From contig JAZKJD010000015.1 of the NCBI GenBank assembly GCA_040384585.1, positions 69,362 through 133,361 on the forward strand: a DNA stretch of 64,000 nucleotides, in the 5' to 3' direction. The notes beneath the pieces were generated by a model that did no database searches, was not told where the DNA came from, and saw nothing but the letters and a program-made list of their open reading frames with translations. Position 1 is the first letter of the stretch; each line of letters begins with the position of its first letter. Of this stretch, positions 8,520-16,981 are shown one piece after another. The position numbers were made by a program, and so were the translations under genes. This DNA is from JAZKJD01 sp040384585 (lineage in GTDB: Bacteria > Pseudomonadota > Gammaproteobacteria > Diplorickettsiales > Diplorickettsiaceae).

Positions 8520-8904
8520 AAATATAAAACAAATATTATTGGCGGATGACGATGTCGTTTTTGTGCGGGTAATGACCCAATATTTAGATGAAGCGGGATT
8601 TGTTTACGTAATAGCTCATGATGGCCGTCAAGCTTGGAATTATTTACAGCAGCGTCATGAAAAAATTTTTGTTGTTTTAGCCGATAGAATTATGCCTAAA
8701 CTTCATGGTCTAGAATTATTAGCTAAAATGCAGCAAATGTCATTGGATGATATCCCGTTAATTTTATTTACAGGTGAAGCGAGTAAAGAGGAAAGATGCG
8801 AAGCAATAGCTCAGGGTGTTTACGATTTTTTTTATAAACCCATTTCTAGAGAATTATTGTTAGCTGTCTTGAAAAAACTGTTAAAATATACTCATTGCAC
8901 TTGA
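8488..8904 (+). CDS. Stand-alone response-regulator receiver domain
   Basis: 138 residues made of one CheY-like receiver with no output domain. Acidic pocket D20-D21-D22, phosphoacceptor D66 (LADRIMP), T95 (LFTGE) and K117 (FYKPIS) are all present, so phosphorylation looks possible. The start lies 32 bp inside tatC, implying co-transcription with the tat genes; no histidine kinase is nearby. The last codons and stop (TGA 8902-8904) lie in the left arm of a perfect palindrome. The partner is unknown. Confidence 0.88.
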   Translation: MQKTYKKKKNKNIKQILLADDDVVFVRVMTQYLDEAGFVYVIAHDGRQAWNYLQQRHEKIFVVLADRIMPKLHGLELLAKMQQMSLDDIPLILFTGEASKEERCEAIAQGVYDFFYKPISRELLLAVLKKLLKYTHCT

Positions 8905-8934
8905 AGTTGTGAACTCATCGCTTCAAGTGCAATG
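8893..8934. terminator. Perfect 14-bp hairpin (family B type) after receiver gene
   Basis: CATTGCACTTGAAG at 8893-8906 pairs with CTTCAAGTGCAATG at 8921-8934 around a 14-base loop, followed by GGTATA. It contains the upstream stop codon. There is no U-run, so it may be a repeat hairpin rather than a true intrinsic terminator. It resembles the ACTTGAAG...CTTCAAGT hairpins of family B. Confidence 0.6.
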
Positions 8935-8951
8935 GGTATAAGGAGATTGAG

Positions 8952-9674
8952 ATGGACGAGTCTACTATAGATACACAAAACTCACAAAAGGACGCCTTGT
9001 TTCAGGCTGCTGAATTTGGAAATGTTGACTTAACTCGGTATTTATTGAATAAAGGACTGGATATTGATAGTCAGGATGAGGGCGGAGACACAGTTCTACA
9101 TCACGCAGCAAGAAGAGGATATAGTACGCTTGTTAGTTATTTATTGAGGCGACAAGCGTCTGTATTTATTAAAAATAAAAAAGATCGTACGGCTTTATTG
9201 GAGGCTTATGAGAACAATCATAGCGAGATTGTTAAAAAGATCACTGAAAATTCGCTAGAAAAATGCTCGATAAATTCAGTAGTCACTCAATCATTTCATG
9301 CTGAGAAAGTAGATAGTCGCTATCAGGTTGACAGATTTATTAGTGAATGCAAAAAACATATTAGGAAAGAATACCTTAACAAAGGTATTTTTAACCGCTT
9401 GTTAGCGAGACATAATGAAAGGGCTAAAGCGTTGATACAGGCCTTGGGTCGTTGTACTTCAATAAAAGAGGCTAAGGGACTGATTAAAAATCAGTGTGAT
9501 TTATTTGAAAAAGGTGCTGCTAATTCGGTGTCTTCACATTTATTGGCTAGCCGATGGTCTGAAAATCTAAAAAACAAACCTGGCAATATTAGTAAATCAA
9601 GTTTCTATAGAGTGTTAAAAACAATGCCTGGGCAAAAATTATCTACTGGGCCTGTGCAAAACCGGATTTATTGA
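8952..9674 (+). CDS. Ankyrin-repeat protein, 240 aa
   Basis: Starts at ATG 8952 behind AAGGAGATTGAG. Two clear ankyrin repeats and a third weaker one cover residues about 12-105, with the typical words ALFQAAEFGN, GGDTVLHHAARRGY and DRTALLEAYENNH. The C-terminal 130 residues are basic and helical with no recognised domain. There is no signal peptide or membrane helix. Ankyrin repeats bind proteins, and in intracellular Legionellales such proteins are often type IV effectors, but secretion is not shown here. It sits in an accessory block next to another orphan. Confidence 0.85.
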   Translation: MDESTIDTQNSQKDALFQAAEFGNVDLTRYLLNKGLDIDSQDEGGDTVLHHAARRGYSTLVSYLLRRQASVFIKNKKDRTALLEAYENNHSEIVKKITENSLEKCSINSVVTQSFHAEKVDSRYQVDRFISECKKHIRKEYLNKGIFNRLLARHNERAKALIQALGRCTSIKEAKGLIKNQCDLFEKGAANSVSSHLLASRWSENLKNKPGNISKSSFYRVLKTMPGQKLSTGPVQNRIY

Positions 9675-9841
9675 GGTATATAGTCACTGCGTTTGATGTG
9701 CAAACTCGCAATTTCAACAGTGACTACATCGAATTTTTGTTGTTCCAAGCAGTTTTAAAAAATTTCACAGTTTAATAGATTTTTTTATAAAAAACTTTAT
9801 AATTAGCTGGGCTAATAATAATACTTTTTTCGGGGGAAGTT

Positions 9842-10516
9842 TTGCCAAATTTTATTTTTAGATATTTTAAAAATAGACAGATAAGGAAGAAAAAAAAATT
9901 TAATTTTAATCCTATAGAAATAGATCATTTTATTGAAGAGATATTTAAAAAGGTTGGAAATGAGGACTTTAAAGCTAGACGAATTGATTTGGCCGGCCTT
10001 TCAGTAGGAGAATGCAAGAAAAATAGTGCTTCTCAAGAAAAGAAAAAAATAATTTGGAATTTATTGGCAGACACAAGAGAAATCAGAGGAAAAATAAAGG
10101 TTACTTACAAGAGATTTGACATAGAGAAGGTACCTATACCCAAAGAATTATTGATGGGGTCTAAAGATAAAGATATAGCATGGAATACGATGGCATGTTC
10201 ACTTGCTCCAGGGTATCTTGTTTCTCAAATCTATGTTGTTTTTAAAACAACAGATAAAAAATATAATTCTTGGCCTGAAGGAAATAATAAGAAAGAAGAG
10301 TTAAGTAAATTACTTTTGTTAGTTACAAAATTTAAAGATCTTGCAAAGAATGATGCGAAAAAAAATGAGGTATTAACGGTATTAGAGGTATTAGAGAAAA
10401 TAAAAAAATCGGGGAAAGAAGGTAAAAAAATGCATGATTTGTTGTGTCATTTAATTTCTCCTCCTGCAGAAAACGACGATTCGATTCCTTGCTCAAGGGA
10501 TACATTTGGTATATAG
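9842..10516 (+). CDS. Orphan hypothetical protein, 224 aa, TTG start
   Basis: Not recognised. TTG at 9842 is the best start because CGGGGGAAG lies at the right distance and no ATG is available near it. The protein has a strongly basic N-terminus (RYFKNRQIRKKKKF), is Lys-rich, and has no signal peptide or membrane helix. It is very AT-rich compared with ubi and clp genes. A region with MACSLAPGYLVSQIYVVF is the only hydrophobic stretch. Lineage-specific and possibly effector-like from context; the function is unknown. Confidence 0.6.
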   Translation: MPNFIFRYFKNRQIRKKKKFNFNPIEIDHFIEEIFKKVGNEDFKARRIDLAGLSVGECKKNSASQEKKKIIWNLLADTREIRGKIKVTYKRFDIEKVPIPKELLMGSKDKDIAWNTMACSLAPGYLVSQIYVVFKTTDKKYNSWPEGNNKKEELSKLLLLVTKFKDLAKNDAKKNEVLTVLEVLEKIKKSGKEGKKMHDLLCHLISPPAENDDSIPCSRDTFGI

Positions 10517-10593
10517 CATGCATGTTTTGGATTTCTTTATTTCTTATTTTTCCAAGACATGCCGAAATAGACTTCCACCTAATAGCTGAAGAG

Positions 10594-11313
10594 TTATTCC
10601 TCAAAAACTTCTACCAAATTTTTTGCTTCTAACGCTCTTTTTCCCCATCCAAGCAGCATATCAGGTTCGGCTTGCTCCATTTTTTTACGATATTTTATAG
10701 GTATCCTTTTAAATTTATACTCTAAAAGCTCTGACAGAAAAGTGTATTCTCCCTGTTGGATCCCTTGTTGTATTCCTTGTTGGATCCCTTTCTGAATTCC
10801 GATCCGTTCAAAACTTGTAATATAAGTCATACCGTGTTCCTCTTCAAATTGCTGAATTTCTTGATTATAACGTATTTCTAGACCCTCAGGCAGCGTGAGA
10901 ACCCAGTCCATAAAAGTGAATAATGCCACCACCATTTCGCGATTAAAATTATGTTTATAGAGATAGTGGGCTAGGGTAAATTTTTGCTGGAAACGGTGAA
11001 GGGAATCGTGCCGAGTCTTTATTGCGGCCAATTGTACTAATACCACCCAGGCAAAAGGATTGTTACTTTCTTTCAAAATCAGTTCTTTGCCCCGATAATC
11101 CAGTAGCTTATTTGTACAAAAATTAAACTGAATAACCGTCTGATCCCAAACAATGGATTGATAACTCTCAGGTTTCCAATTAGGGCTATCATCTGTCAGA
11201 ATGGCCAACACAATAATGGGTTGTTGATAACGTAAATAGAGTCGACAATAGTACTCAAATAGGCGTTGAGAAAACTGTGATTGGCGAGCGTTTTGTATTT
11301 CTATCGGTGTCAC
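10594..11313 (-). pseudogene. 5'-truncated Rpn-family (PD-(D/E)XK) nuclease/transposase
   Basis: 239 residues that match the C-terminal two thirds of the Rpn/YhgA-like recombination-promoting nuclease family: IEIQNARQSQFSQRLFEYY, LAILTDDSPNW, LLDYRG, NPFAWVV and the terminal GIQQGIQQG repeats. Family members carry about 90 further N-terminal residues with the first catalytic acid. Here the frame begins abruptly at the VEIQ-equivalent strand. Just upstream the DNA turns into family E sequence (AAAAGGAGGTGGGTGACAC), which supplies both a ribosome site and a GTG. It is therefore a truncated remnant that may still be translated. Confidence 0.8.
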
Positions 11314-11388
11314 CCACCTCCTTTTAAATTTTTGTACTGTGCAGAATAGAGGCGCCTGCTTTTATTTTTCAGGAAGCGGGAAGAAAAG

Positions 11389-11784
11389 TTACCAGCACGG
11401 TTGTAAATCTCCAGCGCTGGTTTTTTCACCTAATTCATTAAGCATGAAACGATAACATTCTGTATCGGAAAAAGTTGCTGTTGCTGCAAGGTTATAGTGA
11501 TTGCTTGTGCTAGTAATAGATAATTGATAGAAATTTTTATCTGTTTTTTCATTGAATCCTAGTTTGGCGAGGCTTGCATCTGCATAGCTATTATTATTTT
11601 CTAAATAATAGATTTCCAGTTGGCTTGCAAGATTCAGTAGAGCAATTTTGGCTTCAGTGCGGCGGGTTTTGATGACGGTATGTGTATAAATCGGATAAGC
11701 AATCGCTGCTAAAATGCTAATAATAGTTAGTACAATGAGTAATTCAAATAAACTAAATCCGTGATCATGGCTTATTATTCGCAT
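11389..11784 (-). CDS. pilE: Type IV pilin-like protein (PilE type)
   Basis: 131 residues from ATG 11784. The prepilin motif G^FSLFELLIVLTIISIL gives the leader-peptidase site after MRIISHDHG and the hydrophobic helix with Glu at position 5. The globular domain has a pair of cysteines near the end (CYRFMLNELG and PC), as in PilE-type minor pilins. An in-frame extension upstream reads into a family B repeat and should not be counted. No other pilus gene is nearby, so it probably acts with a pilus or competence system encoded elsewhere. Confidence 0.85.
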   Translation of the reverse strand: MRIISHDHGFSLFELLIVLTIISILAAIAYPIYTHTVIKTRRTEAKIALLNLASQLEIYYLENNNSYADASLAKLGFNEKTDKNFYQLSITSTSNHYNLAATATFSDTECYRFMLNELGEKTSAGDLQPCW

Positions 11785-11822
11785 AATTAACTTCTTGTAG
11801 AGAGCGAAATATTCTTTTGAGC

Positions 11823-12014
11823 TATACCCATTATACTTGAAAATGCGAGATCGCATTTTCAAGTATAATGGGTATACCCGATTACATGACGGGCGAAAGC
11901 AAAGCTTACGCCCGTCATTCAAGGGGAGAATCGCGATTCTCCCCTTGAAAATCCCCATCGCGAGAAGAAAATACTTGAAGTTGCGAATTCGCAACTTCAA
12001 GTATAATGGGTATA
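11823..12014. repeat. Family B compound hairpin array
   Basis: Four palindromes in a row: 11823-11876 with perfect 26-base arms (TATACCCATTATACTTGAAA and on), 11886-11918 (ATGACGGGCG / CGCCCGTCAT), 11919-11948 (TCAAGGGGAGAATCG / CGATTCTCCCCTTGA), and 11969-12002 (ATACTTGAAGTTGCGAA / TTCGCAACTTCAAGTAT). The last three recur in reverse order at 57694-57833. The array ends at GGGTATA immediately before the stop codon of the sppA-like gene and could terminate transcription from both sides. Confidence 0.9.
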
Positions 12015-12974
12015 TTACTGAAATCCTTTTAGTGTAATGCCTAAACTTTCACTAATATGTTCCGCAAATGAAGCACCTAGACGATCAGTAAGTTGTTGGA
12101 ATAGGCCAGGTTTTACCGTGTAATCCACGATATTGTTATTCTTAATAAGATCGCGGGAAAGAGAGGTTAAATCGCCAAAACCATCAATAAGTCCTAACGG
12201 TAAGGCTTTTTCTCCAGTCCATGCCAAACCAGAGAAAAGTTCTGAATTCTCTTTTAGCCGTTCGCCGCGACCTTGTTTCACTGCATTAATAAATTGCTGA
12301 TGAATATCCTCCGTCATACGCAAGGCAATTTGTTTTTCATCCGGTTTTTCTGGTGAAAAGGGATCTAAAAATCCTTTATGATCGCCAGCAGTCAATAAAC
12401 GACGTTCAACACCCACTTTTTTCATGGTATCGACAAAGCCGAAACCATCCATTAACACACCAATTGAGCCGACTAAGCTAGCAGGACTGGCATAGATATC
12501 ATCACTAGCAGAAGCGATGTAGTAAGCAGCAGACGCGCAGAGATCGTCACATACCGTATAAAGTTTAATAGTGGGATGTTTAACGCGCAGATAACGGATC
12601 TCTTGATAGACTTGCGAAGCTTGCACTGGACTTCCCCCAGGGCTATTGATTCGTAAAATCACCGCCTGCGTGTTTTTATCTTCAAAGGCGTTTTGCAAGC
12701 CTTCAATGATATTATCTGCATCGGCCGGGGCGCTATCGGCGATAATTCCGCGGATATCGACGAGACCAATATGGGATTTTGCTTTACTTGTATTCGGTAG
12801 CTTGGCTGAGTTTGGCCATAAAATTATTAAAAAACTAACGAGAATAGCAAAAAATAGCAGTTTAAAGAAAATGCTCCAGCGTCGTTTAGCTTTCTGTTCT
12901 TTTAGCGTATTGAATAGTAACTTTTCTAGTGTCTTGCGTTCCCATTGTGGGTCGCTAGATAGTTCTTCTATCAT
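12015..12974 (-). CDS. sppA: Signal peptide peptidase SppA-type S49 protease
   Basis: 319 residues, the short single-domain SppA form. It degrades cleaved signal peptides in the inner membrane with its active site on the periplasmic side. One N-terminal membrane helix spans residues about 35-53. SPGG at 111-114, the nucleophile Ser148 in CASAAYYIA and the general base Lys200 in GDHKGF form the Ser/Lys dyad. The start MIEELSSDP is consistent with the family. Its TAA stop abuts the family B array by zero bases. Confidence 0.92.
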   Translation of the reverse strand: MIEELSSDPQWERKTLEKLLFNTLKEQKAKRRWSIFFKLLFFAILVSFLIILWPNSAKLPNTSKAKSHIGLVDIRGIIADSAPADADNIIEGLQNAFEDKNTQAVILRINSPGGSPVQASQVYQEIRYLRVKHPTIKLYTVCDDLCASAAYYIASASDDIYASPASLVGSIGVLMDGFGFVDTMKKVGVERRLLTAGDHKGFLDPFSPEKPDEKQIALRMTEDIHQQFINAVKQGRGERLKENSELFSGLAWTGEKALPLGLIDGFGDLTSLSRDLIKNNNIVDYTVKPGLFQQLTDRLGASFAEHISESLGITLKGFQ

Positions 12975-13033
12975 ACATAGCCTCTATCAAGATTTAATAA
13001 ATGTGTGAAATAAAAATGCCATCAGTCTAACTG

Positions 13034-13070
13034 TTTCGCTCATCCTAGCGCAATTGTCAATACACCCTAT
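13034..13070. repeat. Family C element end fragment
   Basis: GTTTCGCTCATCCTAGCGCA followed by ATTGTCAATACACCCTA matches the right terminus of the 27843-27988 element. It lies in the divergent sppA-clpB promoter region. Confidence 0.75.
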
Positions 13071-13176
13071 TATTTTACAAAACTCTTGATTTTTCTTAAT
13101 TAGACTAAACTATTAGAAATAAGGGCAGCTCTATCAATTAGAAATGGATAACAAACGGCCGATAGCGAGAGAATTT

Positions 13177-15789
13177 ATGAGTCTAAATAAATTAACGAGT
13201 CAGTTTCAAGCCGCCTTAGCAGAATCGCAGTCACTGGCTATAGGACGGGACAATGCTTTTATTGAACCGATTCATCTAATGAAGGCGTTGCTATCACAAG
13301 AAAATGGGACGATAAGGCCTTTGTTAAGCAAATCAAACGTTAATTTAACGCAGTTAGCCAAGGATCTAGATGAAACGATTGATCGTTTGCCTACCGTTCA
13401 AGCAGCCAAACCAGGTGAAATCTATCCCTCTAATGACTTGACTCGTTTACTGAATGTGACAGATAAACTAGCACAGCAGCGCAAAGACGAATATCTCTCT
13501 AGCGAATTATTTGTACTCGCCGCTGTAGCCGATAAAAGCGTACTGGGCGATTTATTACGAAAAGCGGGTGCAGTAAAAGCAGCTATTGAGGCATCAATTA
13601 AGGAGATTCGAGGCGGGGAAGGGGTAAGCGACCCTGAAGCTGAGGGGAGACGCGGTGCGCTAGAGAAATATACCATCGATTTAACGGTACAGGCAGCACA
13701 AGGCAAGCTTGATCCGGTGATAGGACGAGATGACGTGATTCGTAGAACGATACAAGTGCTACAACGTCGAACTAAAAATAATCCAGTGCTTATTGGGGAG
13801 CCAGGTGTGGGAAAGACAGCCGTTGTTGAAGGACTTGCGCAACGTATTATCAACCATGAAGTCCCTGAAGGTTTAAAAAACAAACGCTTGCTGGCGTTGG
13901 ATATGGGCGCATTAATTGCTGGTGCAAAGTATCGCGGTGAATTTGAAGAACGTCTAAAAGCAGTCCTTCATGATCTCGAAAAACAAGAAGGACAAATTAT
14001 TTTATTTATTGATGAACTACATACCATGGTGGGTGCTGGGAAAGCGGAAGGCGCAATGGATGCCGGAAATATGTTAAAACCTGCTTTAGCGAGAGGCCAA
14101 TTACATTGTATTGGTGCAACCACTTTAAATGAATATCGCAGCACAATTGAAAAAGATGCAGCATTAGAGCGTCGTTTTCAAAAGATTTTGGTCGACGAGC
14201 CTAGTGTTGAAGATACGGTTGCTATATTGCGAGGCCTTAAGCAACGTTATGAAATTCATCATGGTGTGGAAATTATGGATTCGGCTATTTTGGCGGCAGC
14301 CACGCTATCGCATCGTTATATTTCAGATAGAAATTTGCCTGATAAAGCCATTGATCTTATCGATGAAGCCGCGAGTCGTATTCGAATAGAAATTGATTCT
14401 AAACCAGAAGAATTAGATCGTTTGGATAGACGGTTAATACAATTAAAAATTGAACGCGAAGCGCTAAAAAAAGAAACTGATGATGCCTCTAAAAAACGAT
14501 TGCAGAATTTACAAAAAGAGATGAATGGCTTAGAAAAAAAATATGCGGATTTAAATGAAATTTGGAAGGCTGAAAAGGCAACGCTGCAAGGTGAACAGAA
14601 GGTAAAAAGTGATCTTGAGAAGGCGCAATTTGAATTAGAAAAGGCGCGTCGCTCTGGAGACTTAACTAAAATGTCAGAGTTGCAATATGGCCAGATTCCT
14701 GCCTTAGAAAAGCAGTTGCAAGCGGTACATAAGATGGAAAAGAAAGAAACACATTTAGTACGAAATAAAGTCTCTGAAAAAGAGATTGCCGAAATTGTTT
14801 CATCCTGGACAGGGATTCCCGTTGCTAAAATGTTGGAAGGCGAACGTGAAAAGTTACTGCATATGGAAGAGGCTTTACATGAACGTGTTGTTGGCCAAGA
14901 CGAAGCGATCGCTGTCGTGGCGAATGCTATCCGTCGTTCCCGTGCTGGATTGTCTGATCCGAATCGACCGATTGGTTCATTTATTTTTTCAGGTCCTACT
15001 GGAGTGGGTAAGACAGAAGTTTGCAAAGCGCTAGCCGGGTTTTTATTTGATTCTGAGGAAGCCATGGTGCGTTTGGACATGTCTGAATTTATGGAAAAAC
15101 ATTCTGTTGCACGTTTAATTGGTGCACCTCCCGGCTATGTGGGTTATGAAGAAGGTGGTTATTTAACAGAAGCCGTGCGTCGTAAGCCTTATTCTGTGGT
15201 ATTGTTAGACGAGATTGAAAAGGCGCATGCCGATGTCTTTAATATTTTACTTCAGGTATTAGAAGATGGTCGTTTAACGGATGGCCATGGTCGTACTGTG
15301 GATTTCCGTAACACCGTGGTGGTGATGACCTCTAATCTTGGCTCGCAATTGATACAAGAATTGGCTTCAAAAGCAGATTATGCCACTTTAAAGATAACAA
15401 TTATGGAAGTTATTTCAAAACACTTTCGTCCAGAATTTATTAATCGGGTTGATGAAGTGGTTGTTTTTCATGCGCTATCCCAAAAGCAGATTCGTGTGAT
15501 TGCAGCGATTCAATTGGAACGCTTACGACAACGTCTACGCGAGCGTGATTTATCGTTAGAAGTGAGTGAATCTGCCATCGATCATATTGCTGCAGTGGGC
15601 TATGATCCCGTTTACGGTGCACGACCTTTGAAACGGACTATTCAGCAAGAGTTAGAAAATCCGATTGCACGCAGTTTGATTGAAGGAAAATTTATCGCAG
15701 GTGATAGAATCGTAATAGATTATAGTCATGAAAAAATAAAAATAAGCAGCAAAACTAAGACCACAAAAAATAAAAAAATTACGGATTAG
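13177..15789 (+). CDS. clpB: Protein disaggregase ClpB
   Basis: 870 residues from ATG 13177 (MSLNKLTSQFQ), which aligns with the E. coli start and has GAGAG upstream; an in-frame ATG at 13144 would add 11 residues without a ribosome site. ClpB is a hexameric AAA+ unfoldase working with DnaK to rescue aggregates. It has the N-terminal double Clp-N domain, Walker A1 GEPGVGKT near 206, the coiled-coil M domain about 400-520, and Walker A2 GPTGVGKT near 606. A Lys-rich tail (SSKTKTTKNKKITD) is unusual. It is followed by a good intrinsic terminator. Confidence 0.97.
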   Translation: MSLNKLTSQFQAALAESQSLAIGRDNAFIEPIHLMKALLSQENGTIRPLLSKSNVNLTQLAKDLDETIDRLPTVQAAKPGEIYPSNDLTRLLNVTDKLAQQRKDEYLSSELFVLAAVADKSVLGDLLRKAGAVKAAIEASIKEIRGGEGVSDPEAEGRRGALEKYTIDLTVQAAQGKLDPVIGRDDVIRRTIQVLQRRTKNNPVLIGEPGVGKTAVVEGLAQRIINHEVPEGLKNKRLLALDMGALIAGAKYRGEFEERLKAVLHDLEKQEGQIILFIDELHTMVGAGKAEGAMDAGNMLKPALARGQLHCIGATTLNEYRSTIEKDAALERRFQKILVDEPSVEDTVAILRGLKQRYEIHHGVEIMDSAILAAATLSHRYISDRNLPDKAIDLIDEAASRIRIEIDSKPEELDRLDRRLIQLKIEREALKKETDDASKKRLQNLQKEMNGLEKKYADLNEIWKAEKATLQGEQKVKSDLEKAQFELEKARRSGDLTKMSELQYGQIPALEKQLQAVHKMEKKETHLVRNKVSEKEIAEIVSSWTGIPVAKMLEGEREKLLHMEEALHERVVGQDEAIAVVANAIRRSRAGLSDPNRPIGSFIFSGPTGVGKTEVCKALAGFLFDSEEAMVRLDMSEFMEKHSVARLIGAPPGYVGYEEGGYLTEAVRRKPYSVVLLDEIEKAHADVFNILLQVLEDGRLTDGHGRTVDFRNTVVVMTSNLGSQLIQELASKADYATLKITIMEVISKHFRPEFINRVDEVVVFHALSQKQIRVIAAIQLERLRQRLRERDLSLEVSESAIDHIAAVGYDPVYGARPLKRTIQQELENPIARSLIEGKFIAGDRIVIDYSHEKIKISSKTKTTKNKKITD

Positions 15790-15819
15790 GATTTTTATTT
15801 CAGCTTTTTAAGATTGAAG

Positions 15820-15847
15820 CTGGAAAGACGAGTTTTCCAGTTTTTTT
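15820..15847 (+). terminator. Intrinsic terminator after clpB
   Basis: CTGGAAA (15820-15826) pairs with TTTCCAG (15834-15840) over a 7-base loop and is followed by seven T. Confidence 0.85.
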
Positions 15848-15867
15848 ACTAAGAAGGATAAAAAGAA

Positions 15868-16779
15868 GTGGCACTCCAAATTCATAGGCCGCACGATTCT
15901 TTGTTTCGAAGTTATCTTTCTAACATTAAAAGGGCAAAAACTTTCTTTAAGGTTTATTTGCCAGAAGATATACAGTCACTCTGTGATTTTTCTACGTTAA
16001 AGCTTGAATCGGGTTCTTTTGTAGAAAAAAATTTACGCCAGTACTTTTCTGATATTTTGTATTCTGTACAGATTGATGGTGAGCGAGCTTATGTTTATCC
16101 GTTGATAGAGCATCAAACAACCCCTAGACGCATGACTTCCTTTCAAATTTTTGGTTACGTATATGGGGTAATGAAGCAGCATTTAGACAAGGGTTATCCT
16201 GACTTACCTGTCGTTGTGCCGATTCTATACTATCGGGGAAAAGTGACTCCTTATCCTTATACAGGAAATCTTTTCGATTGTTTTGGAAAGCAAAAAGAAC
16301 TTGCTAAGATGATCTATTCAAGACCTTACTCCATTGTTGATATAGCGTCTATGTCTGACGATGAAATACGCACTCATGAAGATATAGCTATTTTGGATTT
16401 TTCCCAAAAATATTCGGCCCTAAATCAGGATATTCAAGATTGGGCAGAAAACATCGTAGAGGAACTTAAAAAGGGGTATTTGTCCAGTGAACAATGTCAA
16501 ACTTTGTTGTATTATACCTTTAGAGATGCAGATACTCGTGACGTTAAGCAGTTACTAGTGATGCTAAAGAATATTCCGACATACGGGGAAGATATTATGA
16601 GTGTTGCTCAAAAACTTGAAGAGCAGGGCCTACAAAAGGGCCTACAAACGGGTCTACACCAAGGCTTCGAGAAGGGCGTGAAATCTGTTGAAAGAAGTAT
16701 GCGATCTAAAGGTTTAGATCGGGAGACCATCCAAGAGATATTAAGCCTTTCTAAAAAACTTGAACAGGAAAAAGTTTAG
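15868..16779 (+). CDS. Rpn/YhgA-family recombination-promoting nuclease
   Basis: 303 residues, full length for the Rpn (PF04754-type) family of PD-(D/E)XK nucleases that stimulate RecA-independent recombination. It starts at GTG 15868 behind AAGGAT/AGAAG. The N-terminus HRPHDSLFRSYLSNIKRAKTFF.VYLP is the family hallmark, followed by YSVQIDGERAYVYPLIEHQT with the catalytic strand, and GYPDLPVVVPILYYRG. The C-terminus has the usual imperfect GLQKGLQTGLHQGFEKG repeats. It sits alone between clpB and purB and is probably a selfish or domesticated element gene. Confidence 0.9.
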   Translation: MALQIHRPHDSLFRSYLSNIKRAKTFFKVYLPEDIQSLCDFSTLKLESGSFVEKNLRQYFSDILYSVQIDGERAYVYPLIEHQTTPRRMTSFQIFGYVYGVMKQHLDKGYPDLPVVVPILYYRGKVTPYPYTGNLFDCFGKQKELAKMIYSRPYSIVDIASMSDDEIRTHEDIAILDFSQKYSALNQDIQDWAENIVEELKKGYLSSEQCQTLLYYTFRDADTRDVKQLLVMLKNIPTYGEDIMSVAQKLEEQGLQKGLQTGLHQGFEKGVKSVERSMRSKGLDRETIQEILSLSKKLEQEKV

Positions 16780-16981
16780 GGTCAGACGCATTAAAATTTT
16801 TAGGTGTTGCCCCTAATGTGATGATTGTCATCATTCACAGGATCTGTAAACTAGATTGTGTAAGTAGTTGTAGAATTAATCAAAATAACTGTGCAGAATC
16901 ATTTCATGATTCCATTCAGTATTCGATCAAGACATGGGACAGCCTTTTTTTGGCCATCATCGTGCATTTGAAGACGCCCTC

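Noticed and set aside
11785..12000. N-terminal extension of the pilin-like protein
   Set aside because: It is family B repeat sequence; the prepilin leader starts at ATG 11784.
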